Source: JANMZO01 sp031383405 (GTDB lineage: Bacteria; Actinomycetota; Acidimicrobiia; Acidimicrobiales; JANYDT01). Taken from it: a stretch of 43,527 nucleotides of DNA. A program made the position numbers and the translations under genes. The notes beneath the pieces were generated by a model. The model was not told where the DNA came from and did not search any database. It was given only the letters and a program-made list of their open reading frames with translations. Each line of letters begins with the position of its first letter. The stretch's first letter is position 1. Where the stretch lies: positions 1 through 43,527 of the forward strand of contig JANMZO010000120.1 in assembly GCA_031383405.1 (NCBI GenBank), given 5' to 3'. Shown in pieces: positions 15,555 through 23,195 of the stretch.

Positions 15555-15766
15555 GGGGCCAACTTTGTTCCATCGTCGCTGAACACTTCGATCGCCATTC
15601 CGGGACAGCGGCGGGCCAGGATGACGAGTCGTTCGACCGAAAGCTGCTGGGCGGTTGAACGGGTTTGGGCCAACTCATCGGAATCAAACTCGAAGGCGTC
15701 GGGCTCGTCAGCGATGCAGCGTCCGGCGCTGACGCAACGTTCCTTGTCGATAGTGACTCGAATCAT
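15551..15766 (-). CDS. 3Fe-4S ferredoxin, P450-type redox partner
   Basis: A 71-residue ferredoxin of the kind that feeds electrons to bacterial cytochromes P450. Cluster ligands are C11, C17 and C54, in CVSAGRC and ARRCPGMAI. Position 14 is alanine rather than cysteine, which leaves three ligands and predicts a 3Fe-4S cluster. The acidic middle (EPDAFEFDSDE) is typical and mediates docking. It is translationally coupled to the downstream amidohydrolase. No P450 is directly adjacent, but two unusual P450 genes lie at 18.8 and 31.9 kb, and no other ferredoxin of this kind is in the window, so it is the likely donor for them. No ferredoxin reductase is seen. Confidence 0.92.
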   Translation of the reverse strand: MIRVTIDKERCVSAGRCIADEPDAFEFDSDELAQTRSTAQQLSVERLVILARRCPGMAIEVFSDDGTKLAP

Positions 15767-15796
15767 AACGACGCCAGGCTAGCGAGCAATTGCTAG

Positions 15797-15892
15797 TGCA
15801 CCTTCGCAGAAATACCTTGAACGTCGAAAGGCCCGAGACCTTGCCTGTGAACTGGGTTGTCATCGTCCTCGACATGCAACGCACTTCCGCTT
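15797..15892. repeat. Intergenic repeat, copy B
   Basis: Second copy of the repeat at 871-960, same orientation, in the gap between the TrmB-type regulator stop and the ferredoxin start. The 10-base sequence CTAGTGCACC occurs at both ends of this copy (15793-15802 and 15900-15909). It could be an operator half-site pair or a short flanking duplication. Confidence 0.65.
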
Positions 15893-15910
15893 CGGTGCAC
15901 TAGTGCACCG
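15893..15910. promoter_or_regulatory. Perfect 18-base palindrome, candidate operator
   Basis: CGGTGCACTAGTGCACCG is a perfect inverted repeat with no spacer. It lies 24 bases beyond the TrmB-type gene's stop and about 127 bases upstream of the ferredoxin start. Its half-site GTGCAC recurs at 15797 inside CTAGTGCACC. A dimeric repressor of the ferredoxin-amidohydrolase-isomerase operon would explain the arrangement. Confidence 0.5.
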
Positions 15911-15933
15911 CGACGCGTACGCCCACTGGTGGA

Positions 15934-16821
15934 TCACGCGGGGTTGCGTCGCGATTGCTTTGTGCGGGGAGGAACCTTCGCTCCGAACGCGGCTAGTCCG
16001 GGGGATCCGACATCGCGACGAAGTCGATCGAGGGCGGGGTCGTCCTTCCAGAATTTTGCCAGGTTCGTGTCGCCGCGTTGAAAGATCGCCTGTATTGCCA
16101 TGTCGTGACGTATGTACTCGGCGACGACAAGCGCCATCGCCGGGTCGTCGCACCACATCCCCCACACTTCGTCGTCGACCGCTCCGGCCGTGAGCACGAA
16201 ACTCCGGTCAGCGACAAAAGCAAACAGGCGGCATCCGAGTCTTTCAAGTACGACGGCCGGCGGCGACTGCACGTGCTCGAACACCGTGCCCAGGCCTTCG
16301 AGCGGGGTGGTCTCGCCAAATACGAGAATGCTCACGTCGACACTTCGGTCCTGAGCGTTAGCGAGCGCATCGAGCAGGGCCGGAACCTCCTGCGGCCAGA
16401 CCGAAAGAAGGAGGTCGGTCTTCGCCCCGTAGATGACGTCGACAGCCCGATCGAGCACCCGCTGTCGCCCACGGATCTGATGTGTGAGGTGGGCCGCCGC
16501 CGGAGCCGTGATGCCCGGCAGCGATAGGGTCAGGACGTCGAGCGACTCGTTCATTTCCCGTCGCACCCGGGCGAGGAGACTCTCGACCGGGAGCGGCAGG
16601 TACGCGATCCCGCCATCGGGAACATTGACCTCGAAAGCGCTACCACGGCCGACCAGTTTGCTGACGGTTTCGTAGACGGTGCTCCTCGGGACACCGGAAC
16701 GCTTGGCCAGTTCGTAGCCGTTGAGGGGTTCTCCGGCGGCTATCAGGGCAAGATACGCCTTGGCTTCGTAGCCCGACATCCCGATTCGGCGGAGTTGCTC
16801 GATGACGTCGTCGTGCGGCAT
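15934..16821 (-). CDS. TrmB-family transcriptional regulator
   Basis: A 295-residue protein with an N-terminal winged helix-turn-helix (residues about 5-75: LRRIGMSGYEAKAYLALIAAGEPLNGYELAKRSGVPRSTVY, shown here only to mark its extent in parts) and a short coiled segment. The C-terminal part resembles the phospholipase-D-like sensor region of TrmB (TDLLLSVWPQEVPALLDAL...DVSILVFGE). TrmB proteins, best known from Archaea, bind sugars and repress transporter and sugar genes. The open frame runs on to 17703, but that part overlaps the SDR; the HTH begins right after the ATG at 16821. It is divergent from the SDR operon, whose ATG is 81 bases away, so it probably controls that operon and perhaps the CUT2 transporter. 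Confidence 0.85.
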   Translation of the reverse strand: MPHDDVIEQLRRIGMSGYEAKAYLALIAAGEPLNGYELAKRSGVPRSTVYETVSKLVGRGSAFEVNVPDGGIAYLPLPVESLLARVRREMNESLDVLTLSLPGITAPAAAHLTHQIRGRQRVLDRAVDVIYGAKTDLLLSVWPQEVPALLDALANAQDRSVDVSILVFGETTPLEGLGTVFEHVQSPPAVVLERLGCRLFAFVADRSFVLTAGAVDDEVWGMWCDDPAMALVVAEYIRHDMAIQAIFQRGDTNLAKFWKDDPALDRLRRDVGSPGLAAFGAKVPPRTKQSRRNPA

Positions 16822-16902
16822 TGCTGCATGATCGTAGTCTCCACCGTTCCGCGGGTGACGCCCGTTGGGAATCCTCAACGTCTTCTTGTTAGAAACGTCG
16901 TT

Positions 16903-18015
16903 ATGACAAACACGCCTATCGAGATGACGGTGTCGAGGCCCAGGGCCGTCGTAACCGGCGCGGCCCAGGGGATCGGAGCGGCGATCTGCGAACGATTGCG
17001 CTCCGACGGCTTCGAAGTGACCGGACTGGACCTTCACCCGGGGGAGGCAGGTGATCCGGCCCGGTCCTGTGACATCACCGACAAGATGGCCGTCGAAGCG
17101 CTGGCCGCGGAACTCGGTCCGGTTGGTGTGCTGGTCAACAATGCCGGTATCTGGCGGTTCGCTCCACTTCTTGAGGCGAAGTCCGAAGACGTGAGAGCGG
17201 TTCTCGAAGTGAACCTCATCGGGACTTTGAACTGCATTCAGGCGTTCGGTCGGCGCATGATTGGCGCCGGTGGCGGTTCTATCGTGAACATCATCTCGAT
17301 CGCCGCAAACCAGGCGAGCCCCGGGGTGGGGATCTATCCGGCCAGCAAAGCGGCGGTGATCGGACTCACCCGACAGGTTGCTCTTGAGTGGGGCCCCCTC
17401 GGTGTCCGCGCCAATGCCGTAGGTCCCGGTCTGATACCGACCGAGGGCACAGGAGATGTCTACGACGATGCGGAGGTGCGGAAGGTGCGATCGGGTGCCG
17501 TGCCGCTCCGACGTCTTGGGACCCCGCGAGACGTCGCCAACGTGGTCGCGTTCTTTGCGTCGCCGGACTCGAGCTACGTCAACGGGCAGGTCATTTACGT
17601 CGATGGAGGACTCACCCAAGGGTTGATGGGCCTGCTTCCGCGCCCCGCGGCAACCGGTGGTCCGCAGATAGAGGCTGGAGCGCTTGACGTTGTACGCCGA
17701 CATCTGGCCTTCGTGAGCGCCCGCAACGAAAAGGGCATGTCGGCCGACTACACCCTTGACGCAGTGCTGCGCCGTCCCGACTCAACGTATGTCGGTCGCA
17801 ACGCGATCGCTGAGTATTTCCGCACCGTCGGACCGCGGCTCGGTGATGGCACGGTCGAACTGAGTGAACCGACCCTGACCGCTGACGGATCGGTTGTGGT
17901 GAGGTGGCGGATCAACGGAGGGCCGGGTCATGGAGCCGCGGGGCATGACACGTATGTGGTCGCCGACGGTTTCGTCAGCGCGCAGACCGTTTCACTGGAA
18001 ACGCCGGACTTCTGA
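16903..18015 (+). CDS. SDR oxidoreductase fused to a C-terminal SnoaL-like domain
   Basis: A 370-residue two-domain protein. Residues about 8-245 form a classical short-chain dehydrogenase: TGAAQGIG, NNAG, serine in IISIAAN, YPASK, and the usual YVNGQVIYVDGG near the end. After GLLPRPAATGG a second domain of about 110 residues follows, with the features of a SnoaL/NTF2 fold (VVRRHLAFVSARN, then AIAEYFRTVGPRLGDG, and the strand VVVRWRINGG). Such a fusion is uncommon. The SDR part is clearly related to the SDR at 33903, including the shared LPRP tail. The start is the ATG at 16903; no good ribosome site is visible and an in-frame ATG at 16924 is possible. It is followed by, and overlaps by one base, a second SDR. 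Confidence 0.87.
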   Translation: MTNTPIEMTVSRPRAVVTGAAQGIGAAICERLRSDGFEVTGLDLHPGEAGDPARSCDITDKMAVEALAAELGPVGVLVNNAGIWRFAPLLEAKSEDVRAVLEVNLIGTLNCIQAFGRRMIGAGGGSIVNIISIAANQASPGVGIYPASKAAVIGLTRQVALEWGPLGVRANAVGPGLIPTEGTGDVYDDAEVRKVRSGAVPLRRLGTPRDVANVVAFFASPDSSYVNGQVIYVDGGLTQGLMGLLPRPAATGGPQIEAGALDVVRRHLAFVSARNEKGMSADYTLDAVLRRPDSTYVGRNAIAEYFRTVGPRLGDGTVELSEPTLTADGSVVVRWRINGGPGHGAAGHDTYVVADGFVSAQTVSLETPDF

Positions 18016-18749
18016 TGGCAAGAAATGCTTCAACTTCCCGTTTGGATGCGGAACAAACGACGAATCGCCGCATTCTGGTAACGGGGGCCGGATCCGGCAT
18101 AGGTGAGGCGACCGCGGTCGTTCTCACCGAAAACGGCTGGGACGTCGTGGGCGCCGACGTGAAACCGCCCGCTGGGGGACTGGCGCTCGATGTCACTGAT
18201 GAAGCCCACTGGGATGAGGCGTTGAGGCTCACCGGCCCCCTCGCCGGATTGGTCACGTGCGCCGGAATCCGAACGAGGTCGATGATCGTCGACACCAGCC
18301 TCGTCGAGTTCCGTCGCCATCTCGATGTGAACGTTGTCGGAACGTGGCTCGGGATCCGGGCCCTTTTGCGTAACCATCGAACCGGAACGAGTGCCGGAAT
18401 CGTCACAATTGCATCGGTCAATGCATCCATCGCGGTTCCCGGCCAAGCCCACTACGTCGCGTCGAAAGGTGCGATAGCCGCACTGACGAAAGCAGTTGCT
18501 CTCGAAGGTGCGCCGGTCGGAGTTCGGGTGAACTGCATAGCCCCCGGTCCGATTCGAACCCCGATGGCGGCTGAGCGGTTGAGCGATCCCGCCCAGGTCA
18601 CGTGGCTGGAAGGCCGGGTTCCGCTCGGGCGCGTCGGTGAACCGCGAGAAATCGGCGAGATCGTTCAGTTTCTCCTTTCGCCGGCCGCCTCGTACGTCAC
18701 GGGCGAAGTGATCTACGCCGACGGAGGTTGGGCAGCGAACGCAGTCTGA
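18015..18749 (+). CDS. SDR oxidoreductase
   Basis: A 244-residue classical short-chain dehydrogenase: TGAGSGIG cofactor loop, serine in TIASVNAS, YVASK catalytic Tyr/Lys, and YVTGEVIYADGGW at the end. The usual NNAG structural motif is changed to VTCAG, which is seen in other SDRs. The first 18 residues are a polar extension. The ATG overlaps the TGA of the preceding SDR-SnoaL gene by one base (TGATG), so the two are co-translated. It is convergent with the P450 gene (44-base gap). Probably acts on an alcohol or ketone made by the neighbouring P450; the substrate is unknown. Confidence 0.9.
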   Translation: MARNASTSRLDAEQTTNRRILVTGAGSGIGEATAVVLTENGWDVVGADVKPPAGGLALDVTDEAHWDEALRLTGPLAGLVTCAGIRTRSMIVDTSLVEFRRHLDVNVVGTWLGIRALLRNHRTGTSAGIVTIASVNASIAVPGQAHYVASKGAIAALTKAVALEGAPVGVRVNCIAPGPIRTPMAAERLSDPAQVTWLEGRVPLGRVGEPREIGEIVQFLLSPAASYVTGEVIYADGGWAANAV

Positions 18750-18792
18750 CCTGGTTAGCCGGGCGCTCAGAGATTTCGGTCAGCGCAATCGT

Positions 18793-20019
18793 TCAGGTAG
18801 ATGGGTCGAGCAGCACCGGGTATGTCGAGTAGACCATCCGAACGGTCGATTCATCGAGTCGGTAGGAATTCTCCGGATCCGGTCGGGCTCCGTGCTCAAG
18901 GAGAAAACGGGCCATCGTGGTGATCGCGCCGAAGAGGTGGGTTGACGCATCGGTGCGGCCTTCGGCAGCTACGCCGCCGGCGAGTTCCATCCCGAGGCAC
19001 GCGTGGATGCCATGCCCGAAGGTCAGCCCCCAAGGTGAAGCATCTTCCGGCAGCACTCGCCCCGGCACAAACGCTTCAGCATTGTGGCCCCACACGGACG
19101 GGTCTCGATTGGCCTTCACCATATCGATAACGACGCGTTGTCCAACGGCGATCGACCTGCCTCCAAGCGTCATGTCGGCTTCGGCGATCCGATGGGTCTC
19201 CGGGGACGCCGGGTGAAGGCGAAGTGACTCGTGAACGAACCGCTGAAGTCGGAACGGATCACCGAGGAGGGTCGCCCGATCCGCTGGATTGGCGGCGCAC
19301 CAGTCGAATAGGTGGTGCATGGCGTGGACGAAGGCGTTCGATGTCGAATGTGAGCCTACCCAGGGAAAGTACGCCACCTCCCGAATCACCACGTCCCCCG
19401 GCAGTTCGAGCGCGTCCTGATTGAGCAGGAGCGTGGTGAGCACGTCTCGGGGCAGGTGATCCAGCGGAAGATCACCGCGCCGGTGAGCCGAGACCAGCGC
19501 CGACCGTCTGGCTATCGCTGGTTGGATGAATCGTTCGTCGACTTCGGCCAGCGCGTTCAGGCCGTCCGCACGCAAGCGGTCCCGGTCTGTAGTGGCATGA
19601 AACGCCGTGGAGGCCATTGCCAGTCGGCTCATAAGCGCGAATACAGATTCGAACTCCGAGTCGACAATATCGAGCCCGGCAATCACGCAGGCCAGCTTTA
19701 TCATTGTGCGTCGCGCCAAGGCGAGGAGGTCGCCGTGGCCGGTTGCGAGGGCCTCGCCGGCCATCTCTGCGATGGTTTCCGGTATGACCCGGTGCTCGTA
19801 CCAGAGGAAAGTGTCACGACGGAACAACCGGTTCTCGAGTCGGCGCCGGGACCTGTGGGCGTCGCCGTGCAGGTTCACGATCACGTCGTGCATGAGCAGG
19901 CCCGCTTCGTCATAGAGACCCTGGCGGAGATCCCGGGACCGAAACGCCTCGCGTGCTGTGGCCCAATCGTCTAGGCGGACGGGAGAATCGGGAGCGTTCG
20001 GGTGGGACGCGGCTGTCAC
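18793..20019 (-). CDS. Cytochrome P450 (paralogue 1, atypical I helix)
   Basis: A 408-residue P450. The heme-binding motif FGHGIHACLG places the cysteine ligand at residue 341; the ExxR motif is ESLR (264-267); the C-helix heme contact is HGDAHRSRRRLENRLF. The start is the GTG at 20019, six bases after AGGGAAGGA; an in-frame ATG at 20064 lacks a ribosome site. Two oddities are shared with the P450 at 31915. First, it begins at what is normally the second beta sheet, so about 45 N-terminal residues of a typical bacterial P450 are missing. Second, the oxygen-activating I-helix motif reads WVGSHST, with histidine where Asp or Glu is usual and serine for the conserved threonine. It is divergent from the transporter binding-protein gene and convergent with two SDRs. 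Confidence 0.92.
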   Translation of the reverse strand: MTAASHPNAPDSPVRLDDWATAREAFRSRDLRQGLYDEAGLLMHDVIVNLHGDAHRSRRRLENRLFRRDTFLWYEHRVIPETIAEMAGEALATGHGDLLALARRTMIKLACVIAGLDIVDSEFESVFALMSRLAMASTAFHATTDRDRLRADGLNALAEVDERFIQPAIARRSALVSAHRRGDLPLDHLPRDVLTTLLLNQDALELPGDVVIREVAYFPWVGSHSTSNAFVHAMHHLFDWCAANPADRATLLGDPFRLQRFVHESLRLHPASPETHRIAEADMTLGGRSIAVGQRVVIDMVKANRDPSVWGHNAEAFVPGRVLPEDASPWGLTFGHGIHACLGMELAGGVAAEGRTDASTHLFGAITTMARFLLEHGARPDPENSYRLDESTVRMVYSTYPVLLDPST

Positions 20020-20084
20020 GGTGCGATCCTTCCCTGCCGGACATCTTCGAATGAGATGAACCAATATGACAGATGCGTCGCTAG

Positions 20085-20093
20085 GTGTAACAC
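20085..20093. promoter_or_regulatory. Hyphenated palindrome in the P450 / transporter divergent promoter
   Basis: GTGTAACAC, flanked by TAG and TA, lies in the 144-base gap between the divergent P450 and binding-protein genes. The region 20055-20110 is the most AT-rich part of the gap and should hold both promoters. A short site of this kind is only suggestive of an operator. Confidence 0.3.
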
Positions 20094-20163
20094 TACGCTG
20101 TCTTAAACCACGTTGGCCCTCCTACGTTCCGGGTCTCACGATCGATTCTCAAAAGGGGAATAC

Positions 20164-21432
20164 ATGCGAAGAAATCGAGTTCTATTGGCGTTGACGATGA
20201 GCGCTGGACTCATCCTCGGGGCCTGTTCCAGCGATAAGGGAAGCGAAACCACGGTTGTCGCCGATACCGCTGCTGTGGACACCCAAGTGGCGGACAGCGC
20301 AGCCGCAACGGAAGCAGTTGACACAGCTGTTGCAGAGACGGTTGCGACCGACACGGCCGCCGCCGATACCGCTGCCGCTGTCTCAGGGGGGACCGCTGCC
20401 GCAGCCCGCGTCGCGGCCTTCTCGAAGCCGGTCGATTCGCTTCCGTTCAGCGAAGCGATCGCCGATGTCCCCGCAGGCAAGAAGGTCTACTACGTACAGT
20501 GCAGCGTCCCGGTCTGCGAAGAGATCAAGGGCGGAATTAAAGCAGCAGCGGCGAAACTCGGTTGGACGTTCGAATCGACAGCTACCAAAGACACCCCCGA
20601 TACCGTCGCTGCGGCGTTTGACGCAGCCATCGCCGCCAAGCCTGACGTGGTTCTCACCAGCGGTAATCCCCGGGAGTGGTTCGCCACGCAGTTGAAGACA
20701 CTCGAAGATGCCAAGATTCCCGTAGTCGCCTGGTCGATGCCCGAAGGCTACGAACCCGGCACCGGCGTTTCCGCCAACCTCCTCTCAGGCGACGACTACT
20801 ACTTTTACGGCGTCCTCATGGCTGACTATGCCGCACAGAAGAGCGTCAAGAAGAACATCCTCTTCGTCGGGCTCCCGACGTTCCCAGTGTTGTCCACGGT
20901 GCAGAACGGCTTTAAGGAAGAGATCGCGAAGGCCTGTGCCGACTGCAAGGTCGACACGATGGAAGTGGCCGTCACCGATCTCGGAGTGAACCTCCCCGGC
21001 CAGATCGTGTCGAAACTGCAGGCCAACCCGGATCTTGATTTCGTCGTCTACGCCTTTGGCGGCATGCTGTTCGGAGTCCCTGACGCAATTGAGGCCGCTG
21101 GCCTTCTGGATCAAGCCAAAGCGATCTCGCAGGCCGGGGGACCGCTCAACTATGGCTTCATCGAGGCAGGCAAGCACCAGGCCGCCGAAGTCGGTTTGGC
21201 CTCGGAACTCCTCGGTTGGCGCGCGATTGATGTGGCCGCCCGGGTGATCACCGGTGGTAGCCCCGGACGTTCGACACCCCCAGCTGAAGCGACGATCGAG
21301 GGTCACCCCGACATCCTGGTCAACGGGCTCCCGCTTCAGATCATCGAGAAGGGCTCGCTGGCCGATCCCACCAAGATCTGGCCCGGTGTGTCCGGCTTCC
21401 AGGATCAGTTCGCCAAGTTGTGGGGCAAGTAA
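20164..21432 (+). CDS. CUT2-type ABC transporter substrate-binding lipoprotein
   Basis: A 422-residue extracytoplasmic binding protein. The signal peptide ends in a lipobox LGAC with lipidated C21. Residues about 22-90 are a low-complexity linker rich in Ala, Thr, Asp and Val that would lift the domain off the membrane. The rest is a periplasmic-binding fold of the ribose/galactose class: KVYYVQCSVPVCEEIKGGIKAAAAKLGW, IAAKPDVVLTSGNP, and KNILFVGLPTF. The start ATG at 20164 follows an AAGGGGA ribosome site. ATPase and permease genes follow. The family binds sugars but also other small polar ligands, so the ligand is not fixed. The internal CSVPVC and ACADC cysteine pairs are unusual and could form disulfides. 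Confidence 0.9.
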   Translation: MRRNRVLLALTMSAGLILGACSSDKGSETTVVADTAAVDTQVADSAAATEAVDTAVAETVATDTAAADTAAAVSGGTAAAARVAAFSKPVDSLPFSEAIADVPAGKKVYYVQCSVPVCEEIKGGIKAAAAKLGWTFESTATKDTPDTVAAAFDAAIAAKPDVVLTSGNPREWFATQLKTLEDAKIPVVAWSMPEGYEPGTGVSANLLSGDDYYFYGVLMADYAAQKSVKKNILFVGLPTFPVLSTVQNGFKEEIAKACADCKVDTMEVAVTDLGVNLPGQIVSKLQANPDLDFVVYAFGGMLFGVPDAIEAAGLLDQAKAISQAGGPLNYGFIEAGKHQAAEVGLASELLGWRAIDVAARVITGGSPGRSTPPAEATIEGHPDILVNGLPLQIIEKGSLADPTKIWPGVSGFQDQFAKLWGK

Positions 21433-23195
21433 CCGAGACGCATCACTCTGAGGGAGGGGGGTCGCCTGAGGCGACCCCCCTCCCTCTTCCTCTCCTGGTT
21501 GTGGAGCGGCTTTCGAAGACCTACCCCGGTCAGGTTGCACTCAACAACGCCCAGCTCGCCGTTCGCTCCGGCGAAGTTCACGCGGTCGTGGGTCAGAATG
21601 GCTCGGGCAAGTCGACGCTGATTAAATTGCTCGGAGGGTACGTCAAGGCCGACCACGGGGCCCGGGTGCTGTTCGACGGAGAACCGATTGACCTTTGGAC
21701 ACCGGAAGACAACCAGCGTCGACGCATCAGGATCGTCCACCAGGACCTGGGTCTCGTGCCGACGTTGTCCACCATTGAAAATCTTGGACTCGGTCATGGA
21801 TGGAGGACCGGGTTCGGCAATCGCATTCTTTGGTCCGATGAAGCTGAGCGGGCCCAGCAGGATCTTCTGCGGTTCGGGCTCGTTCCTGATGTGCGCCAGC
21901 CGGTCGCGACTCTGAGCGCAGCCGAACGGGCCGCTATCGCGATAGTACGCGCGCTTCGTGACTGGAGGCCCGAGGAACGAGGTCTGCTCGTTCTCGACGA
22001 ACCCACCGCCTCACTGAACCGCCAGGAAGTCGACGCACTCTTTCGTGAGGTCCGTCGTGTCACCGCAGCCGGAAGCGGTGTCATTTTTGTGAGTCACATC
22101 CTGGATGAGGTACTTGAACTGTCGGACCGGGTGACGGTGCTGCGGGACGGCAGTGTCGTTGCAGCTGGAGTCCCGACGAAGGAGCTAGACCACAGCTCGC
22201 TTGTCGAGCTCATTGTGGGTCGCTCGATAGCCTCGATGTATGCCTCCCACACCCGTGACGTTCGTCCGGCCGGTCGACCTCTCCTCGAAGTCGAGGGCGT
22301 TGGCGGAATCACCCTGCGGGGGCTGACGATGAAGGTCGACGAGGGCGAAACTCTGGGCATCGCAGGTCTTGTCGGGTCCGGTCGCGACGAGTTGGCCGGA
22401 TGTATCTTCGGTATGACCCCACGATTCACCGGCAAGGTGCTGGTCAACAAGCGCAAGGTGTTTGCCAACCCACGGGATTCCATCCGGGCCGGGATTGCGT
22501 TCGTGCCGGCCGATCGTAAAGCACTCGGACTCATTCCGGAGGAGCGCCTCGTTGAACACGTTCCGCTTCCGCGCCTTGGCCCGCTGCAATCACGGGGTCG
22601 ATTGCTGCACCGGTCGGTCCGGCGCGAAGTGGTCGACTGGGTCAACCGTCTTGAGGTGCAGCCACCGACTCTCGGCCGCCGCATGGAGAAGTTCTCCGGC
22701 GGCAATCAGCAGAAGGCGGTCCTGGCCCGATGGCTCCGCACGAACCCTCAGGTTCTTCTCCTCGACGAACCTACCCAGGGCGTCGACATCGGGGCCAAAG
22801 CCACGATTTACCGGACGATCGCTGAGGTGGCTGCGACCGGCGTTGCGGTGGTACTGGCCTCGAGCGATGCGGAGGAACTCGTGAATACTTGCGACCGGGT
22901 CCTGGTGTTTCGCGGCGGCATGCTTGCGGCGGAACTGGTGGGCAACGATCTCACGCAGGAACGGGTTGTGGCCGAAACCCTCGGTTCGGCCTCAAACCGA
23001 AAGGCGACCCGCGTGCGCCGGCGCACCATCGCGGCCGTGATCCGTACCGACGATGATCTCCCCGACGCGCGATCCAACCCGACCTCCTTGAGCACCTCGC
23101 CGCCTCCCGTGGATGAGCGGGAAACCGTCGATTCGATCAGGGGGCGAATGCTTGCCTGGAGCCGTACGTTCGTAGGCCGCTGGAAAAAATCATGA
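21420..23195 (+). CDS. CUT2-type ABC transporter ATP-binding protein (two-domain)
   Basis: A 591-residue RbsA/XylG-like ATPase with two nucleotide-binding domains. Domain 1 has Walker A GQNGSGKST (K64), a degenerate signature TLSAAERAAI, and Walker B LLVLDEPTAS. Domain 2 has the degenerate Walker A GLVGSGRDE typical of CUT2 proteins, an intact FSGGNQQK signature, and Walker B VLLLDEPTQG. About 70 extra C-terminal residues (basic, then Ser/Pro-rich) are unusual; RbsA is near 500 residues. The GTG at 21420 overlaps the binding-protein gene; a GTG at 21501 would start at the fold. The 15-base-pair hairpin at 21452-21484 lies between the two. The stop overlaps the permease ATG as ATGA. Confidence 0.9.
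   Translation: MGQVTETHHSEGGGSPEATPLPLPLLVVERLSKTYPGQVALNNAQLAVRSGEVHAVVGQNGSGKSTLIKLLGGYVKADHGARVLFDGEPIDLWTPEDNQRRRIRIVHQDLGLVPTLSTIENLGLGHGWRTGFGNRILWSDEAERAQQDLLRFGLVPDVRQPVATLSAAERAAIAIVRALRDWRPEERGLLVLDEPTASLNRQEVDALFREVRRVTAAGSGVIFVSHILDEVLELSDRVTVLRDGSVVAAGVPTKELDHSSLVELIVGRSIASMYASHTRDVRPAGRPLLEVEGVGGITLRGLTMKVDEGETLGIAGLVGSGRDELAGCIFGMTPRFTGKVLVNKRKVFANPRDSIRAGIAFVPADRKALGLIPEERLVEHVPLPRLGPLQSRGRLLHRSVRREVVDWVNRLEVQPPTLGRRMEKFSGGNQQKAVLARWLRTNPQVLLLDEPTQGVDIGAKATIYRTIAEVAATGVAVVLASSDAEELVNTCDRVLVFRGGMLAAELVGNDLTQERVVAETLGSASNRKATRVRRRTIAAVIRTDDDLPDARSNPTSLSTSPPPVDERETVDSIRGRMLAWSRTFVGRWKKS
21452..21484 (+). terminator. Strong 15-base-pair hairpin between binding-protein and ATPase genes
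   Basis: A perfect inverted repeat: GGGAGGGGGGTCGCC, loop TGA, then the exact complement, followed by the pyrimidine-rich TCTTCCTCTCC. It lies 20 bases after the binding-protein stop. It resembles an intrinsic terminator or attenuator that lets the binding protein be made in excess over the membrane parts. There is no true U-run, so it might instead protect the 3' end of the upstream message. If translation of the ATPase starts at 21420, the hairpin is inside its coding sequence. Confidence 0.7.

Noticed and set aside
15841..15892. In-frame TGA in repeat copy B as a selenocysteine codon
   Set aside because: The frame also slips by two bases and has no start; no selenocysteine insertion element was recognised.
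16822..17703. N-terminal extension of the TrmB-type frame on the minus strand
   Set aside because: It lies antisense to the SDR-SnoaL gene and has no family features; the helix-turn-helix starts right after the ATG at 16821.
20260..20400. Repetitive DNA in the binding-protein gene as a CRISPR or satellite array
   Set aside because: It encodes a low-complexity Ala/Thr/Asp/Val linker in frame; there are no regular repeat and spacer units.
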